Shown here in pieces: positions 1 to 64,000 of a DNA stretch of 64,000 nt. Every line of letters starts with the position of its first letter. Positions within the stretch are counted from its first letter, which is position 1. The notes under the pieces are model-generated. The model was not told the origin of the DNA and did not search any database. It saw only the letters and a list, made by a program, of their open reading frames with translations. A program made the translations under genes and the position numbers. Location of the stretch: the NCBI GenBank assembly GCA_023238725.1, contig CM041535.1, forward strand, positions 26,403,978-26,467,977. The letters are read 5' to 3'. This stretch comes from Scortum barcoo. Its lineage: Eukaryota; Chordata; Actinopteri; Centrarchiformes; Terapontidae.

Positions 1-2434
1 AAACAGCACACTCCACAGAATAAAACAGGTCACAGGAACACTTTAGGATTTACAAGTTTGCTAAATGCTCCTGACTTTAACTTTCTCTGACCCTTTGTCC
101 TGCAGCTGCACCCCCATTTGGTAGTTTTCAAATTTTCTTCCTTGAATAAAACTAAAATCTAATGAGTTTTTTTCCATCACATACACAGAAAGTCGCCTCT
201 CCTTCCAACAGGTGCTAAAAAAACAATTAAAAAGGAATACTTCTTTCCTTTTTGACCTCTGGGAAAGCAAGAAACTGAATCTAGTTGCTGTAATTTCAGA
301 ATGACGAGATGCGAAATATAGATAAGATGGAAAAAGAGACATCTGAGAAGTTGAATTAAACACAAAGAGAGAGGAAGGCTGCGAGATTCGACTTAATTCA
401 CTGAGTCCGGTCTGTGAACTGTCGATTTGAGGTGTTTTATTTAGTGCAAAGCTTAGGATGCACAGCCCAGTTCCTCAGGATAAATGTCTTCAACTCCTCC
501 AACAATCATGAGGCTGGCTTAAGAAAAAGCAAAACTACAAATATCTCACTTTGAAAAGGGACAATAATATTTACTTTATTTTTTAAAAAAAACATGAAAA
601 GATGTAAGTGGTCAGCAGAGATGAGTCAGGAGGACTTGACTTACTTGAGACCTGATTAAAAGATCTGGACTTACTCTTTTATTATTCTTATTCTTACACT
701 TTTAAAAATAACACTGACATTAAAACATCTTCTGCCTCTACACTTGATGATCAGATTTTCTTTCCTTACCTGCCTTTTCTTTTTTATTTCCCTGTACCTG
801 TAGTGTAGGTTTAACTGAGCAGGAGGTGAGGGGTTGTTGGTTGACGTCAGCCAAAGCAGCTGAAAAACATTTTTTCTACCAAACGTTGGCTGAAATGTTG
901 TTTAAAAAAAACTAAACATTATTTTTTCTCCTCGGCTGCAGTGCGTTTGAGAAGAAACGCATGGAAAGTGCATATTCAGACACCTTTAAAGGGCGTCGAG
1001 CCAGCAGGTCTGAGATGGACTGTAAATAGAGTCGATGCTGGGCGGAGGGCTTCACAAACAGAAATAAATTACTTTTCTCAGATAGAGTCGTCGCCATCCA
1101 TAAAACATCGGCTAGCTGCCGGCCATGATGGTCGCACTGTTGTAATGACAATGACATTGTCATCTCTCATATTTCCATAATCTCAATGCGGGGGGGGGAC
1201 GAGGTGATGGACTTGTCAGACAGTAAGTGAAAGTCACAGAGCGGAGATTGAATCCTTATCGGCAACAAATTCTAATTTAATCTCGATGAAACACGCCGGC
1301 GTGGTGTCTGAAATGTGGAAAAGTAAACATCGGGGGTGTTTGACACGGGGTTGGCGGCTTTAACAGGAACAAATCAGAGCAATCCTAAATGTAATCACAG
1401 ACCTCGGGTACGTACGGGATATGAGGATCACTTAAAAAAAAAAAAGAAAACTCAAAATGAATTATTGATTTTTTCACCGATGAAGGCTGAACTCAAACCT
1501 CTCAGCCTGCTCAACAAACAGAGATGAGTCTCCCAAAAAAAATCTAAGTTCTGCAGGGAACAGAAGAGCTTGGGGGGTTTTCGTGGGCTTAAAGTGTCCT
1601 CCCCGAGACAGTAATTGAAAGCTGAGGGTCCTGCTTCCCATTCAGCCGAGCTCCAGCTCAGCTCAGGGCTCAGTCCATCCATCAGAGGGTCATTACAGGC
1701 CTGATTAGTCTCCTGCTTCAGAGCTCAGCGATCCAACTTTCAGGAAGCCCATTGTCCCCGTCACGGCCTGGCATCGACAGCCCGGACGGAGGCACAAAGA
1801 GCGGCGCTGAGAGGGCCACGCTCTGAAAACTGAGGGTTTGTTCAAATCCAGGCGGAGACAATAATCACTGAGGGTTTTATTTTCGAGCTCTGTGGAAACA
1901 GTCAGGGTTCACAGAGTCTGTCTTCACTAAGGGAGGCTTTTAAAGGAGATTCTGTTTTTTTAACGCCTCCGATCGTATTTAGTTTATTTTGATTTTACTT
2001 TTCCTGCTTTGTGCTCTGTGAGTTTTGCCACTTTATTTTTTTTGCATCTTTAAATACAGCTTCCTCGGCAGTGGCGGCGGAAGGTTTCGCTTTCAATCTG
2101 AACGTGAATATATCAAGAAATCCTGCGAGGTGACGTCAGTAGAGAGCAGACAGCATGTTCATGTTTACCACACAGCTGCTCGACAGGTGAAATATATGAA
2201 AGAAAACCAAGAAAACAAGAGCTGAGATGCTACCTTGCCTTTCTGATTTCTATTCTATCACGATCTACCTGTGTGGATCAAACGAGAGGCAACAAGGAGC
2301 TGCTGGGGCTCGTCCAAAATCCTCGGACATAAATCAAGGACGTTCTCCACCGGCTCTCCATCACGCTGTCCATCACGCTCCGTCAAACGCACGACAGAAT
2401 GCAGCATCAGGACATTTTACAGTAAATGGATACC

Positions 2435-2477
2435 GTGTGTGTGTGTGTGTGTGTGAGTGTTTGTGTGTGTTTGTGTG
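2435..2477. repeat. (TG)n microsatellite, interrupted
   Basis: This is a TG run with GAG and TTTG interruptions. Confidence 0.9.
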
Positions 2478-3198
2478 GGATGGTATTGATTTACAGAAGA
2501 GAGAAAAAAAGCAGAGGAGTTGAGCCTGAAGCGAACCATCTGCACCGAGCCAGACAAACAGAGCTGCCCTCCAAACCAAACTGTGTGTGAGCTGAAGGAA
2601 AGTTTCTCTGCCGCCGGGACAAAAGTAGAAATGACACACAATGAAGGGCGGATCTTTAGTATTTAGAAAACAGTCAATTTAAGAGTTTTATCAGAAAATC
2701 TTTAGGACTGTAAACTTGATTCAAATACTTAAGGTTCATCTTTATGCCTTTTTATCTTTATATGACCAAGCATGAGGCACATATTTTTATTAATTATCAT
2801 TAAAATGCACTGCAGGGACCTGGTCTGTGTATAAAAACTGCTAAAATAGTGCATTGTGCAGTAACTATTGTTTTTGTACTGGCTGTCAGCATTCGCATTT
2901 CCATTTTTTCCCCTCATGAAGACTGGAGACATGACTTGGATTTTACCCAAAAATCTAAAAGCTTTTACATTTTTTTCAAAAGAAATGTTCTAAAATAGAT
3001 ATAGGCAGTGCTTATAAGGCTTGAACACATAATAAACACGATCAAAAAGCTTCAAATTGAATGTATATTTTCATTCAGTTTATGGGTCTTAATGGAGTCT
3101 GGTGAAACATTAATGCCAATAAATTCACTCTACCTGCTAAAATTAAGTGTCAAATCTGAGCTGGAATAAAAAATCTGAAAAGTTTCTTCTAGTGTATT

Positions 3199-3226
3199 TG
3201 TGTGTGTGTGTGTGTGTGTGTGTGTG
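3199..3226. repeat. (TG)n microsatellite
   Basis: This is a pure TG run of about 14 units. Confidence 0.95.
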
Positions 3227-3330
3227 ATCAAGCGGATGTGGATCACAGGTCTGTGTAGAAAATGTGATTCTCCACAGTGGGAGATTGACAGAGCGGTGAG
3301 AGGAGCACATAAAAGCCTGATGCCTGCAGG

Positions 3331-3359
3331 ACACACATTCTCTCTCTCTCACACACACA

Positions 3360-3453
<94 letters not shown>

Positions 3454-3498
3454 GTACACACACACACACACACACACACGCATACACACACACACACA
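3331..3498. repeat. compound (TC)n(CA)n microsatellite, 168 bp
   Basis: A short TC run leads into a very long CA array with isolated interruptions (TCAC, GCAC, GTAC, GCAT). Open frames through it are repeat artefacts. Confidence 0.95.
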
Positions 3499-3616
3499 GA
3501 TCTATTTTTATACTTGCTGCTACACTACATTCCCACGGTCCTTTACACTACGACACACATCTCTGACCCTCAAAATCAAAATGTCCTCACTCTCAAGGTC
3601 AGGTCAAAGACTGAAG

Positions 3617-3649
<33 letters not shown>

Positions 3650-3657
3650 ACACGCAC
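3617..3657. repeat. (CA)n microsatellite
   Basis: This is a CA run with one T and one G interruption near its end. Confidence 0.92.
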
Positions 3658-3792
3658 CCCTCATGTGTCCGTCTGTCCGTCTACGTCTTAAGTACTGGAA
3701 GTACTGGAAGCAGGTGCAGCCTCATCTCCTGTGTGTGTTTGTGTGCTCGTGCTTCATAACTAAGGGGGCTGTCTCACTCCTAACATCCCCCC

Positions 3793-3819
3793 AACACACA
3801 CACACACGCACGCACACGC

Positions 3820-3856
<37 letters not shown>
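3793..3856. repeat. (CA)n microsatellite, interrupted
   Basis: Two CA blocks are separated by CACGCA and TTTTA. Confidence 0.92.
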
Positions 3857-3858
<2 letters not shown>

Positions 3859-5198
3859 CTCCCTCCTCCCTCCTGGTCACGGTGGCCGGCCGGCTGCCTG
3901 ATGATTGTGTCCTTGTCATAAAAAACTTCACCAGCAGCGATGACAGAGGAGGGCGAGCGGCTGTCGTTTCCTCAGCCTGACCTGCTCTTTGTGTCTCAGT
4001 GGTTAAATATTCGGGAGGGGGGGAATCAACAGAACAACTGTGCAGACACGTCGAGAAGAATCGCTGTGATGGATGTTTAAGTTGAGGCAATTAAAGGAGA
4101 GGAAAACAGCATCTGTCAGAACAGTTCTGACAGCGTTTCACAAAGCAAGTCAGCGAATATAAAAAGTGTCAAGTTTGTTAAAAAACTGAAAAAAAACTTT
4201 TTTTGAAATCTAATAACTTCCACTTTTTAGAACTTCTGCACATGAATAATACGTTAAGAATAATCTGCTTTTTAGCCGACACAGAGGCGGGGTTACCTTG
4301 AATCAGGTAATCAACATGGTATTTTCACTTGGATTTAATGCTTCTGCATATAAAAGAGTTTCCTGCTGGAGGCCGGCTCAGACTGCGTTTCCACTGAGTG
4401 AACTCTAAAAGTGCAAAATCTAAAAATCTAATTATGCCTTGTCCCTAAAAATCATTTACAATTTACAATAAAACTGCAGAATCTAATAAATGCAGTTTTA
4501 ACAAATTAGCCAGATGACCTGTTTTTGGGCTTCATGCATTTCACTGCATGCTCACAAAGTACTGTGGAGATAAACTGTGGAGCAGATGTTGTATTTGTTT
4601 CTGCTGTTATTTCACAGCGAGTGGTTTCGGGAACTTCTGCACTTTGGCATCCACGATGATCTGTTCAGAAAAAAAATCAATTGCTCTTGTTTTCTTGCCT
4701 GTCTGGAAACTACAGGCTGTGATGAGATGCTGCAGCTTTGAGGTGCAACACACTAATTTGGCTCGGCTGTGCAACATCCAGGAAAAAAACTCAGGAAATC
4801 CAGTATTAATAGGGATCGATGGAGGTCTTTTTCCTCTGCAGAGACGTTTGAACTGTGACACTGAGGAGCAGGACGGTTGTAAATTGAATACCAGAGAGAC
4901 TTTGAAAACTTTTTTAAGTTCAAAATATATTTTTTGTTGTTTTTCTTAGTTATTTGAGGCTTGGATGTGAGTGTTTTAAAAGTTTTTTTGGATCAGCAGT
5001 GCAGAATAAACTATGTGGCTCAACTACCTGAAATAACTTCCTTCGGTGTTAAAGGAGGTTATCTGAAGGATCAGTGGATGGATGCAGACCTCTACAGCTG
5101 CTAATTTTAGATTACTGTAAGCACAAAGTCACTATATAAATATCAAACATCAGCCCCAAAGCCATTAATCCCCCTTCATCCCTCTTTAATCATCCCAC

Positions 5199-58337
<53,139 letters not shown>

Positions 58338-58558
58338 CTGAAAAACACACATTTGATTGATTTCATTTAGAGATCTGCAAAATTATGATGCAAATATAAT
58401 TCTGGTTACTGGATGGGAAAAATACACATCACACACACACACATCATTCATACATACATTCAGACATTCAATTTCATGCTTATTTTATTCTATACGTCTG
58501 GACAGACACAGCTGGTGGATGCTGAACCACTTGAAGTCCTTCACTCTCACTCCCTCAC

Positions 58559-58681
58559 GACACACACACACACACACACACTTTGACATTTAATTTTATG
58601 CAAATTCCAAACAGATTTGGCTCTGCAATGAAACTCAGTCAGCGGAGGCAGGCAGATTTAACTTTCTCTCTCTCTCTCCCT

Positions 58682-58713
<32 letters not shown>
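58559..58713. repeat. (CA)n and (TC)n(CA)n microsatellites
   Basis: A CA run lies at 58559-58581, and a TC run followed by CA at about 58662-58713. Confidence 0.92.
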
Positions 58714-58715
<2 letters not shown>

Positions 58716-58984
58716 TTAAGTTTCTAACAAAGTCCATCCAGTACATTTGGTGCTACAGTCAGACTGTGTTAGTGGTGCTGCCGAAGTTTCACTACGTAAG
58801 AAAATTTGCCCTACTGGGAGTTTTTCAGTGCATCCACAGTCTTATTCTGTCGGCCAGCAGCTCCACTGATGAAATGCTGAAGTGCTTTCCTGCCACACTT
58901 GGTCCCAAAGTTCACCAACAACTTATGAGCAGATGACAGTTTCTTTAATTTGTCAACCAACTGAACTAAGATATGTGACCAGTT

Positions 58985-59280
58985 AATAGACTTAGACTTA
59001 GACTAGACTTTACTTGATCCCTTTGGGATGACTCCCTCAGGGAAATTTAAGAATATAATAATATATCATACCATTCTTATATGTTATTTTTGAGGTATAT
59101 GTATATCTTACATAGTCAAGCATTTATTTTACATCTGCTATATATCATTTCATGTATATACTTAGATTCTATTTATGTATATGTACATATACCTTGCATA
59201 ACCAAGTATATATTACACATACATTATGCTTCATGTCATATTAATATATCTTGTATATCTTGCATCTATCTTTGTTTTAT
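58985..59280 (-). mobile_element. retrotransposon 3'-tail-like segment with short tandem end
   Basis: On the minus strand this reads AAATTTCCCTGAGGGAGTCA, then AAAGGGATCAAGTAAAG and a short AGTCTA tandem end. That is the layout of a teleost non-LTR element terminus. The AT-rich stretch to about 59280 may be its 3' UTR. Family is not resolved. Confidence 0.4.
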
Positions 59281-62200
59281 AAATTTAAATTAAAGTTGAC
59301 GTCTGACTTGAACTTTTCAATGTGCCACAAATATGTGCAGGTAAACCTAGAAACAAAGGCACCTGAACAAGAAGCACAGTCTGACATTTTGAAAAGTTTC
59401 CTGACAATTACCGACAAATGCTTCACTAAAATACTTTTAAAAAACTGCTGTGTTGACATAATGCTGCAGAACATGGCCAACAACCATTTTCCATGCATGT
59501 AACTGCATCAGGAAAAGATTCAACAAATGGCTCAACTTCTCATCAGTGTAACATGTGAACATCCACAGGTCTGCAAACAAACAACTAATTATGAAGTGGA
59601 AGAAGTTGTGAGTAATCATCTCAGCGTTGAGCTTCTTTTGAACTGCACAAACGTTTCCACGACTTTCCCGAACTAAGTGCGACCTAAAAACTTTACTCCC
59701 TTTGGGGTTTTTTTTGTAACTAAAGAGAGCTCTGAAGGCATAAACAGTGCTGCTTTCCTCTGGTTTACTATGAAGAAAAGCAGCAGAAATTTGTCCTTAA
59801 ACACAATTAGCATAAAACAAGTCGAAGGAGAAACATCACGCCGCTATCAGTATCTCTGATACTGATTAGATTCTTTTCAAAAAGATGAAATACAAACCTC
59901 AGTTACCAAAAATCTCTTTTCAGAAACTTTACAACTGTGTCAGCGTCTGAAACCAGAGATGACAGCGACAGACTGTCGTATCTGTGTGCAGAACGAGTGA
60001 ATGTGTGCAGCTTCTTGTCAAACAATATGTAAGGCTGCTTGCACTTGATTGCACTGTGATTGCTCCTTTTATTATGTGAATACTTTGGGTAAATAAAAGC
60101 TGCTCACTGCTTGTAAAGATGTGACTGAGGGATCTGATTCGTGTGACGACGGCAGAGAAGAAAAGAGAGAATGAAGAAAAATAGAAAAGAAGAAGGAAGA
60201 GAATGTGAGAAAGATGGAGGTAAGACTTTAAAATGAATTGCAAGACTGTCAGTAAGACAGAACACACTGTTCTGAGTATCTCTATCTATCTTTTTGCTCA
60301 CCCTTCCTCTCGTTATCCCCTTTTTCTGTCTTCTGCCTCCTTTACAGCGTCATTTTCTCTCTCTCCCATCAATATCCGGCCAATGTGCCACTCACACTCA
60401 CTTTTCTACCTCACTTTTCATTTCGCCATCCCCTTGTTCTTTCTCTGACAGAGAGAGAAAAACTGCAAGAAAATAAGAGATGAGGAAGTGGAGTGAGAAA
60501 AGTGGGAGATTGAGATACTTAGTACTGTATGTTCTGGCCCACTGACGGGCTGATAGGCTAATCCGAATATCAGTCAAGTGTTTATCTCTCTATTCGGCTG
60601 TGGCCGATGCTTCAGCGTGCGGTAATGTACCAATTTCCTGAAAACATATTCTGGCATCCGGGGGTGGAAGTCTCCCTTCATGCATTCATCCTGCATCAAC
60701 TCTTTCTGTATAACACTGAAAATGTGCTCCTGCTGAATGTTAAAAAGTGGAAACAAACGCAAAACGCCACCTGAACAGCTGCACAATGGTTTCTTGTTTG
60801 CTTTGACGGCTGAGAGTGAGCCAGAATTGGATTTTTCCCTCCCGAAGATAAAGAGTTCATGTGCTTTGAGACTTGCCGTTGTTTACGGAGAGGCCGCCTC
60901 GACGCTCGCACACTGTACTTTAATTTCTTCACAAGCGTAGCGACTCCCTGAAGCAAAAAATTAAAAACTGCAGCTGTGATTAACAGCAAAGTTGCATGAA
61001 AGCGACTGATCCGGAGGAGAGGTGTGGATCCGGGCGCGATTAACTGCACAGCTCCACCTGATTATGACATACGCCTGCTAGGAAAACTTCTCACTGAGTG
61101 AAAACTGCAGATGTGTTAACGTTTGGCAGGGATGCTGCACACGGCGTTGTCGAAGAGGAAAAAAATCACCTGCCAGTTTGACTGTTAGCAAAAGCTTGAC
61201 CTCCAACTGAGACTGGCCACCAGCCACAGAAGCTCGGAGAATTAGCCAACTCACCAACCACAGCCAACATTTACCAGCGTTTGGCTGCTCATTCACGGTA
61301 ATTTCACACCCTGATTCCCTCTAAAAAGGCACTGCACCATTCATTAATTCACCCATGCAGCCTGCTTCCAAATTTTCAATCAAGAGCCTCTTTATTTGAG
61401 ACAATAAAGCCCCAAATAGGATCAAATCCGTTTTAATTCTTCCAAACATTGTTGATTAAAAGTGATGAAATTATGGTGAGGGGGATTAAGTGATTTAATT
61501 GTATGCTGGACTAAAAATAATGTGCTGAATCTGGTTACAGATGCACATATTTTAAGATGTCTGGGTCTGAATTTATCAAACATCTCAGAGTCCCTCCTGA
61601 GAATCACATGAAAGTTAAACTAAAAACAGTCCTACCTCAGAAAAAAGGACTTCATGAAGCTTCCTAAGAAAAGGACGACTCCTGGGAGAGAGCGTGACGT
61701 CACACACGACACTCTTTTTAGAAATTATAATGATGTGTTTTTTTTTTTTGGGGATAGTTGTGGTTTGGAGTTTCAGATAATGGAAATGTGATATGCAGTA
61801 TATCATATATACTACCACTGCTTTGTGTGTAGACAGAGAAGCAACTCAGTTATCTAAGTTTTGCAAAAACATAATATCAAACATCAGATTAAATCTCACA
61901 ATGTGCCTTTTGCAAAGTAGTTTCTGCAAGCCCCCCACTTGAAAGACTTGAAAATGAAATGATCCATCTCAGCTATTCTAATCACATCATTCACAGATGT
62001 AATAGAAGTGTGCACAAGTGTTATTTCATGATTTTATTCTGATTGTTGGAGAGACGAATACATTTGCACATCATCTGAGGTGCTGTAAGAGTTCAGTTTG
62101 ATCTGGTATTGGCAGAACTGTTGGTTTTGTCAGACATAAATAATCACTGTCTCAAAGCTACATTTTCCTTCTGCTGCCAAAAGCATTAGAGTGACAGAGT

Positions 62201-62976
62201 CTTTTGCAAAGAAATAATTGCACCCTGCAGATGTCCAGTCATAAAAAATATTCAGTTTTTGTCAAAACATCAACTTTCCCAAACAACTTCTCGTCTTCAA
62301 TATGGTGTTTCTGACTGAGCTGCATCTACTGGCACCTCTGGACTCATTTTATATAAGAAAGTCTATTAAACTCTTAATTAAAGTAGCACCAAACACATAT
62401 GATTCCAACTCTGAGCTCTGATCTTGGTACAACACAATAATACTGCTATTAAAAGGCTCATTTGGGTCAAACACGAGCAGAGAGGAACCATATGTGCTCA
62501 CATTTACAGTATTTCCCATGACACCCGAACACAGCACGACTCCCAGACACGGCCCCTGGGTGTGAAGGGCCCAATGAGAGGAGAGGCTGCTAACCTCTGA
62601 GACTGAGGACAGCCGTGATTAATCGGCTTAAAAGAAGATTTATGGGTCGAGGTGAAAAAGAAAGACAGAAAGAGAAAATACTTTTTTTTTCCCCTTCTAT
62701 TTTTCAATTTTTAGCCGCAAACTAAACACAGTCGAGCTCACAGCCAGGCAAGCAGAGTGAAAACACCTGCCTGTTTTCTGTATCAGCATGTAAATGTAGA
62801 GTGAAATAGGTGAATCACCTTTAAATCGCTTTGTTCAGGCATGCATCTGTGCATTATTTTGCATTACAGAAACTACTGCTGCACACACACAAGCTGCTGA
62901 GTGATATTATAGTGCATGAAAATATAGAAATCACACAGTCACATTAAATTATTCACTGAGCGCACTCAGATCATGT

Positions 62977-62979
<3 letters not shown>

Positions 62980-63010
<31 letters not shown>
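62980..63010. repeat. (CA)n microsatellite
   Basis: This is a pure CA run of about 15 units. Confidence 0.95.
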
Positions 63011-63012
<2 letters not shown>

Positions 63013-64000
63013 CCTTTAGCCACTCTAACACACACTTACTAACACTTTTATACTTTTATAGGATGTACAGAAAGATGAATGAACATAAATGTCACCTTCT
63101 ATTCCCAATTCTGTTTTTTTTCCTCTCCAACACTATAGTTTCAACATGCAAAGAGGAGAAGAGGCCGATAAAGCAGAAGAGAGATGATAAATAAAAGTGA
63201 GGAGGTGAACAGAGAGGGGTAATGGGTGGCACGAACTCTTCTGCAAAGAGTTTGGGAGAAGGAAAGGTAGAGAAAATAAAATAAGAGTATTATAAATAAA
63301 TATAAAGATTTATCGAAAAGCACCCAAGGTCTTTTGCGGTTCTCAGAAATGAACCTTTTGAGACAAATAAGTCTGAGTGAAGGGCTTTCCATTTCATTCT
63401 TAATCTTCACTCAGTGTTGTTTATGAGGACACCGTCAGCCAACGCTTCAAGCACTGCTTATACTCCACTGGCCCCGAAGAAAGAGGAAAAAAAAAACATG
63501 AAGGTAGTTTAGTCCAGTGATTAATGGGAGAGGGAGGAGTAAAAAAACATTTTAAATGAAATCATCTGGGAAGTTTAGAGAGGAAATGTCTCTTTGGTGG
63601 AGCTGTTAACAACTGATGGACATCAGAGACACGACAATGGGCCGTAAGACTCTGTTTTATCTTTCACAGTGTATTATATTGTTCTGTATTAGATTTTAAC
63701 AGGTTACAGTCTTGGATCTGAGAAAGAAGTAGTAACTAAAGCTGTTATAAACGCTGTGGAGTAAATATAAAGCAGCATGAATTTAAAATACTCAAGTAAA
63801 GCACCTCAAAATTGTACTTAAAGCAGCTCAGTGGTTCTCATCCTGCTGTCTGCTGGTCTTGTTTGCTTCTGTAGCTCATAAAGAGACATCAGGATTGAAC
63901 TGCGACTAATTCAAAACATGTTAAAAACTCCCATGTTTTAGGGCTAGCAGATCAATAGCTAGCTAGTTGGATAACGAGCCATCCATATAAGTAATGTTAA

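Larger units (their letters stand above)
1..5198 (-). other. fras1 intron after the CSPG2 exon (incomplete)
   Basis: This is intronic sequence reaching the left edge. No further CSPG exon was recognised on the minus strand. It holds four TG/CA microsatellite blocks between 2435 and 3860. Otherwise it is AT-rich, unique-looking DNA with a GC-richer stretch near 1740-1830 whose role I cannot tell. Confidence 0.7.
58338..64000 (-). other. fras1 intron upstream of FU1 (incomplete)
   Basis: This is intronic sequence reaching the right edge and ending at the tttttcag acceptor of FU1. It has (CA)n runs at 58559, 58684 and 62980 and a retrotransposon-tail-like segment at 58985-59050 followed by AT-rich sequence. 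No VWC exon was found. Confidence 0.7.

Noticed and set aside
3143..3497. Open frames of Cys-Val or Thr-His runs over CA/TG arrays, here and at 15417, 27446, 33383, 35867 and 43734
   Set aside because: They are translations of dinucleotide repeats with no domain, no codon bias and no conserved start.
4548..4949. A 133-codon plus-strand open frame
   Set aside because: It has no recognisable domain, mixed codon use and AT-rich ending in a TTTTTTG run. It is probably a chance frame in the intron.
1..5198. Search for a third CSPG exon
   Set aside because: No minus-strand frame shows DPD/HGxL/NDG-type CSPG motifs. The GC-richer part near 1740-1830 has no such text.
58338..64000. Search for a VWC-domain exon upstream of FU1
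   Set aside because: No minus-strand frame shows the CxxC...CCxxC pattern between plausible splice sites.

Overview
The window is vertebrate genomic DNA, almost certainly from a teleost fish. AT-rich introns are crowded with (CA)n/(TG)n microsatellites and carry fish-type retrotransposon tails. Small GC-rich exons sit between them with canonical GT...AG borders. There is no bacterial or viral gene organisation. A percomorph-like teleost is my inference; the species cannot be read from the sequence.

The only gene I can support is an internal piece of fras1 (Fraser extracellular matrix complex subunit 1), on the minus strand, so it reads from high to low coordinates. Seventeen coding exons lie between 58337 and 5199, about 2.76 kb of coding sequence over 53 kb. 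The first 14 exons (58337 down to 15151) each encode exactly one eight-cysteine furin-like (FU) repeat, and each begins and ends in phase 1. Fourteen is the number of FU repeats known in mammalian FRAS1. Repeat-specific details also fit: a long loop in repeat 6, an extra segment in repeat 9, and characteristic text in repeats 11 and 12. The next two exons (12810-12505 and 8431-8347) encode the first CSPG repeat, and the last (5522-5199) encodes the second. The signal peptide and VWC domains should lie beyond the right edge. The remaining CSPG repeats, Calx-beta domains, membrane segment and tail should lie beyond the left edge.

The FU exons fall in clusters: 58-55 kb, 43.4-40.4 kb (including an 82-bp intron), 32-29 kb and 21.4-15.1 kb. 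Introns of 8-12 kb separate several of them. The introns hold microsatellites, long homopurine tracts, a GAT-rich tract, several retrotransposon 3' tails and a decayed piggyBac-like DNA transposon at 45673-46621 with imperfect terminal inverted repeats. No RNA gene, CRISPR array or second protein-coding gene was found.

The points most worth following up are a reading-frame break in the CSPG1 exon near 12690-12702, the piggyBac-like remnant, and a (TG)n microsatellite that takes the place of the polypyrimidine tract at the FU13 splice acceptor. I did not find a previously undescribed biological system.
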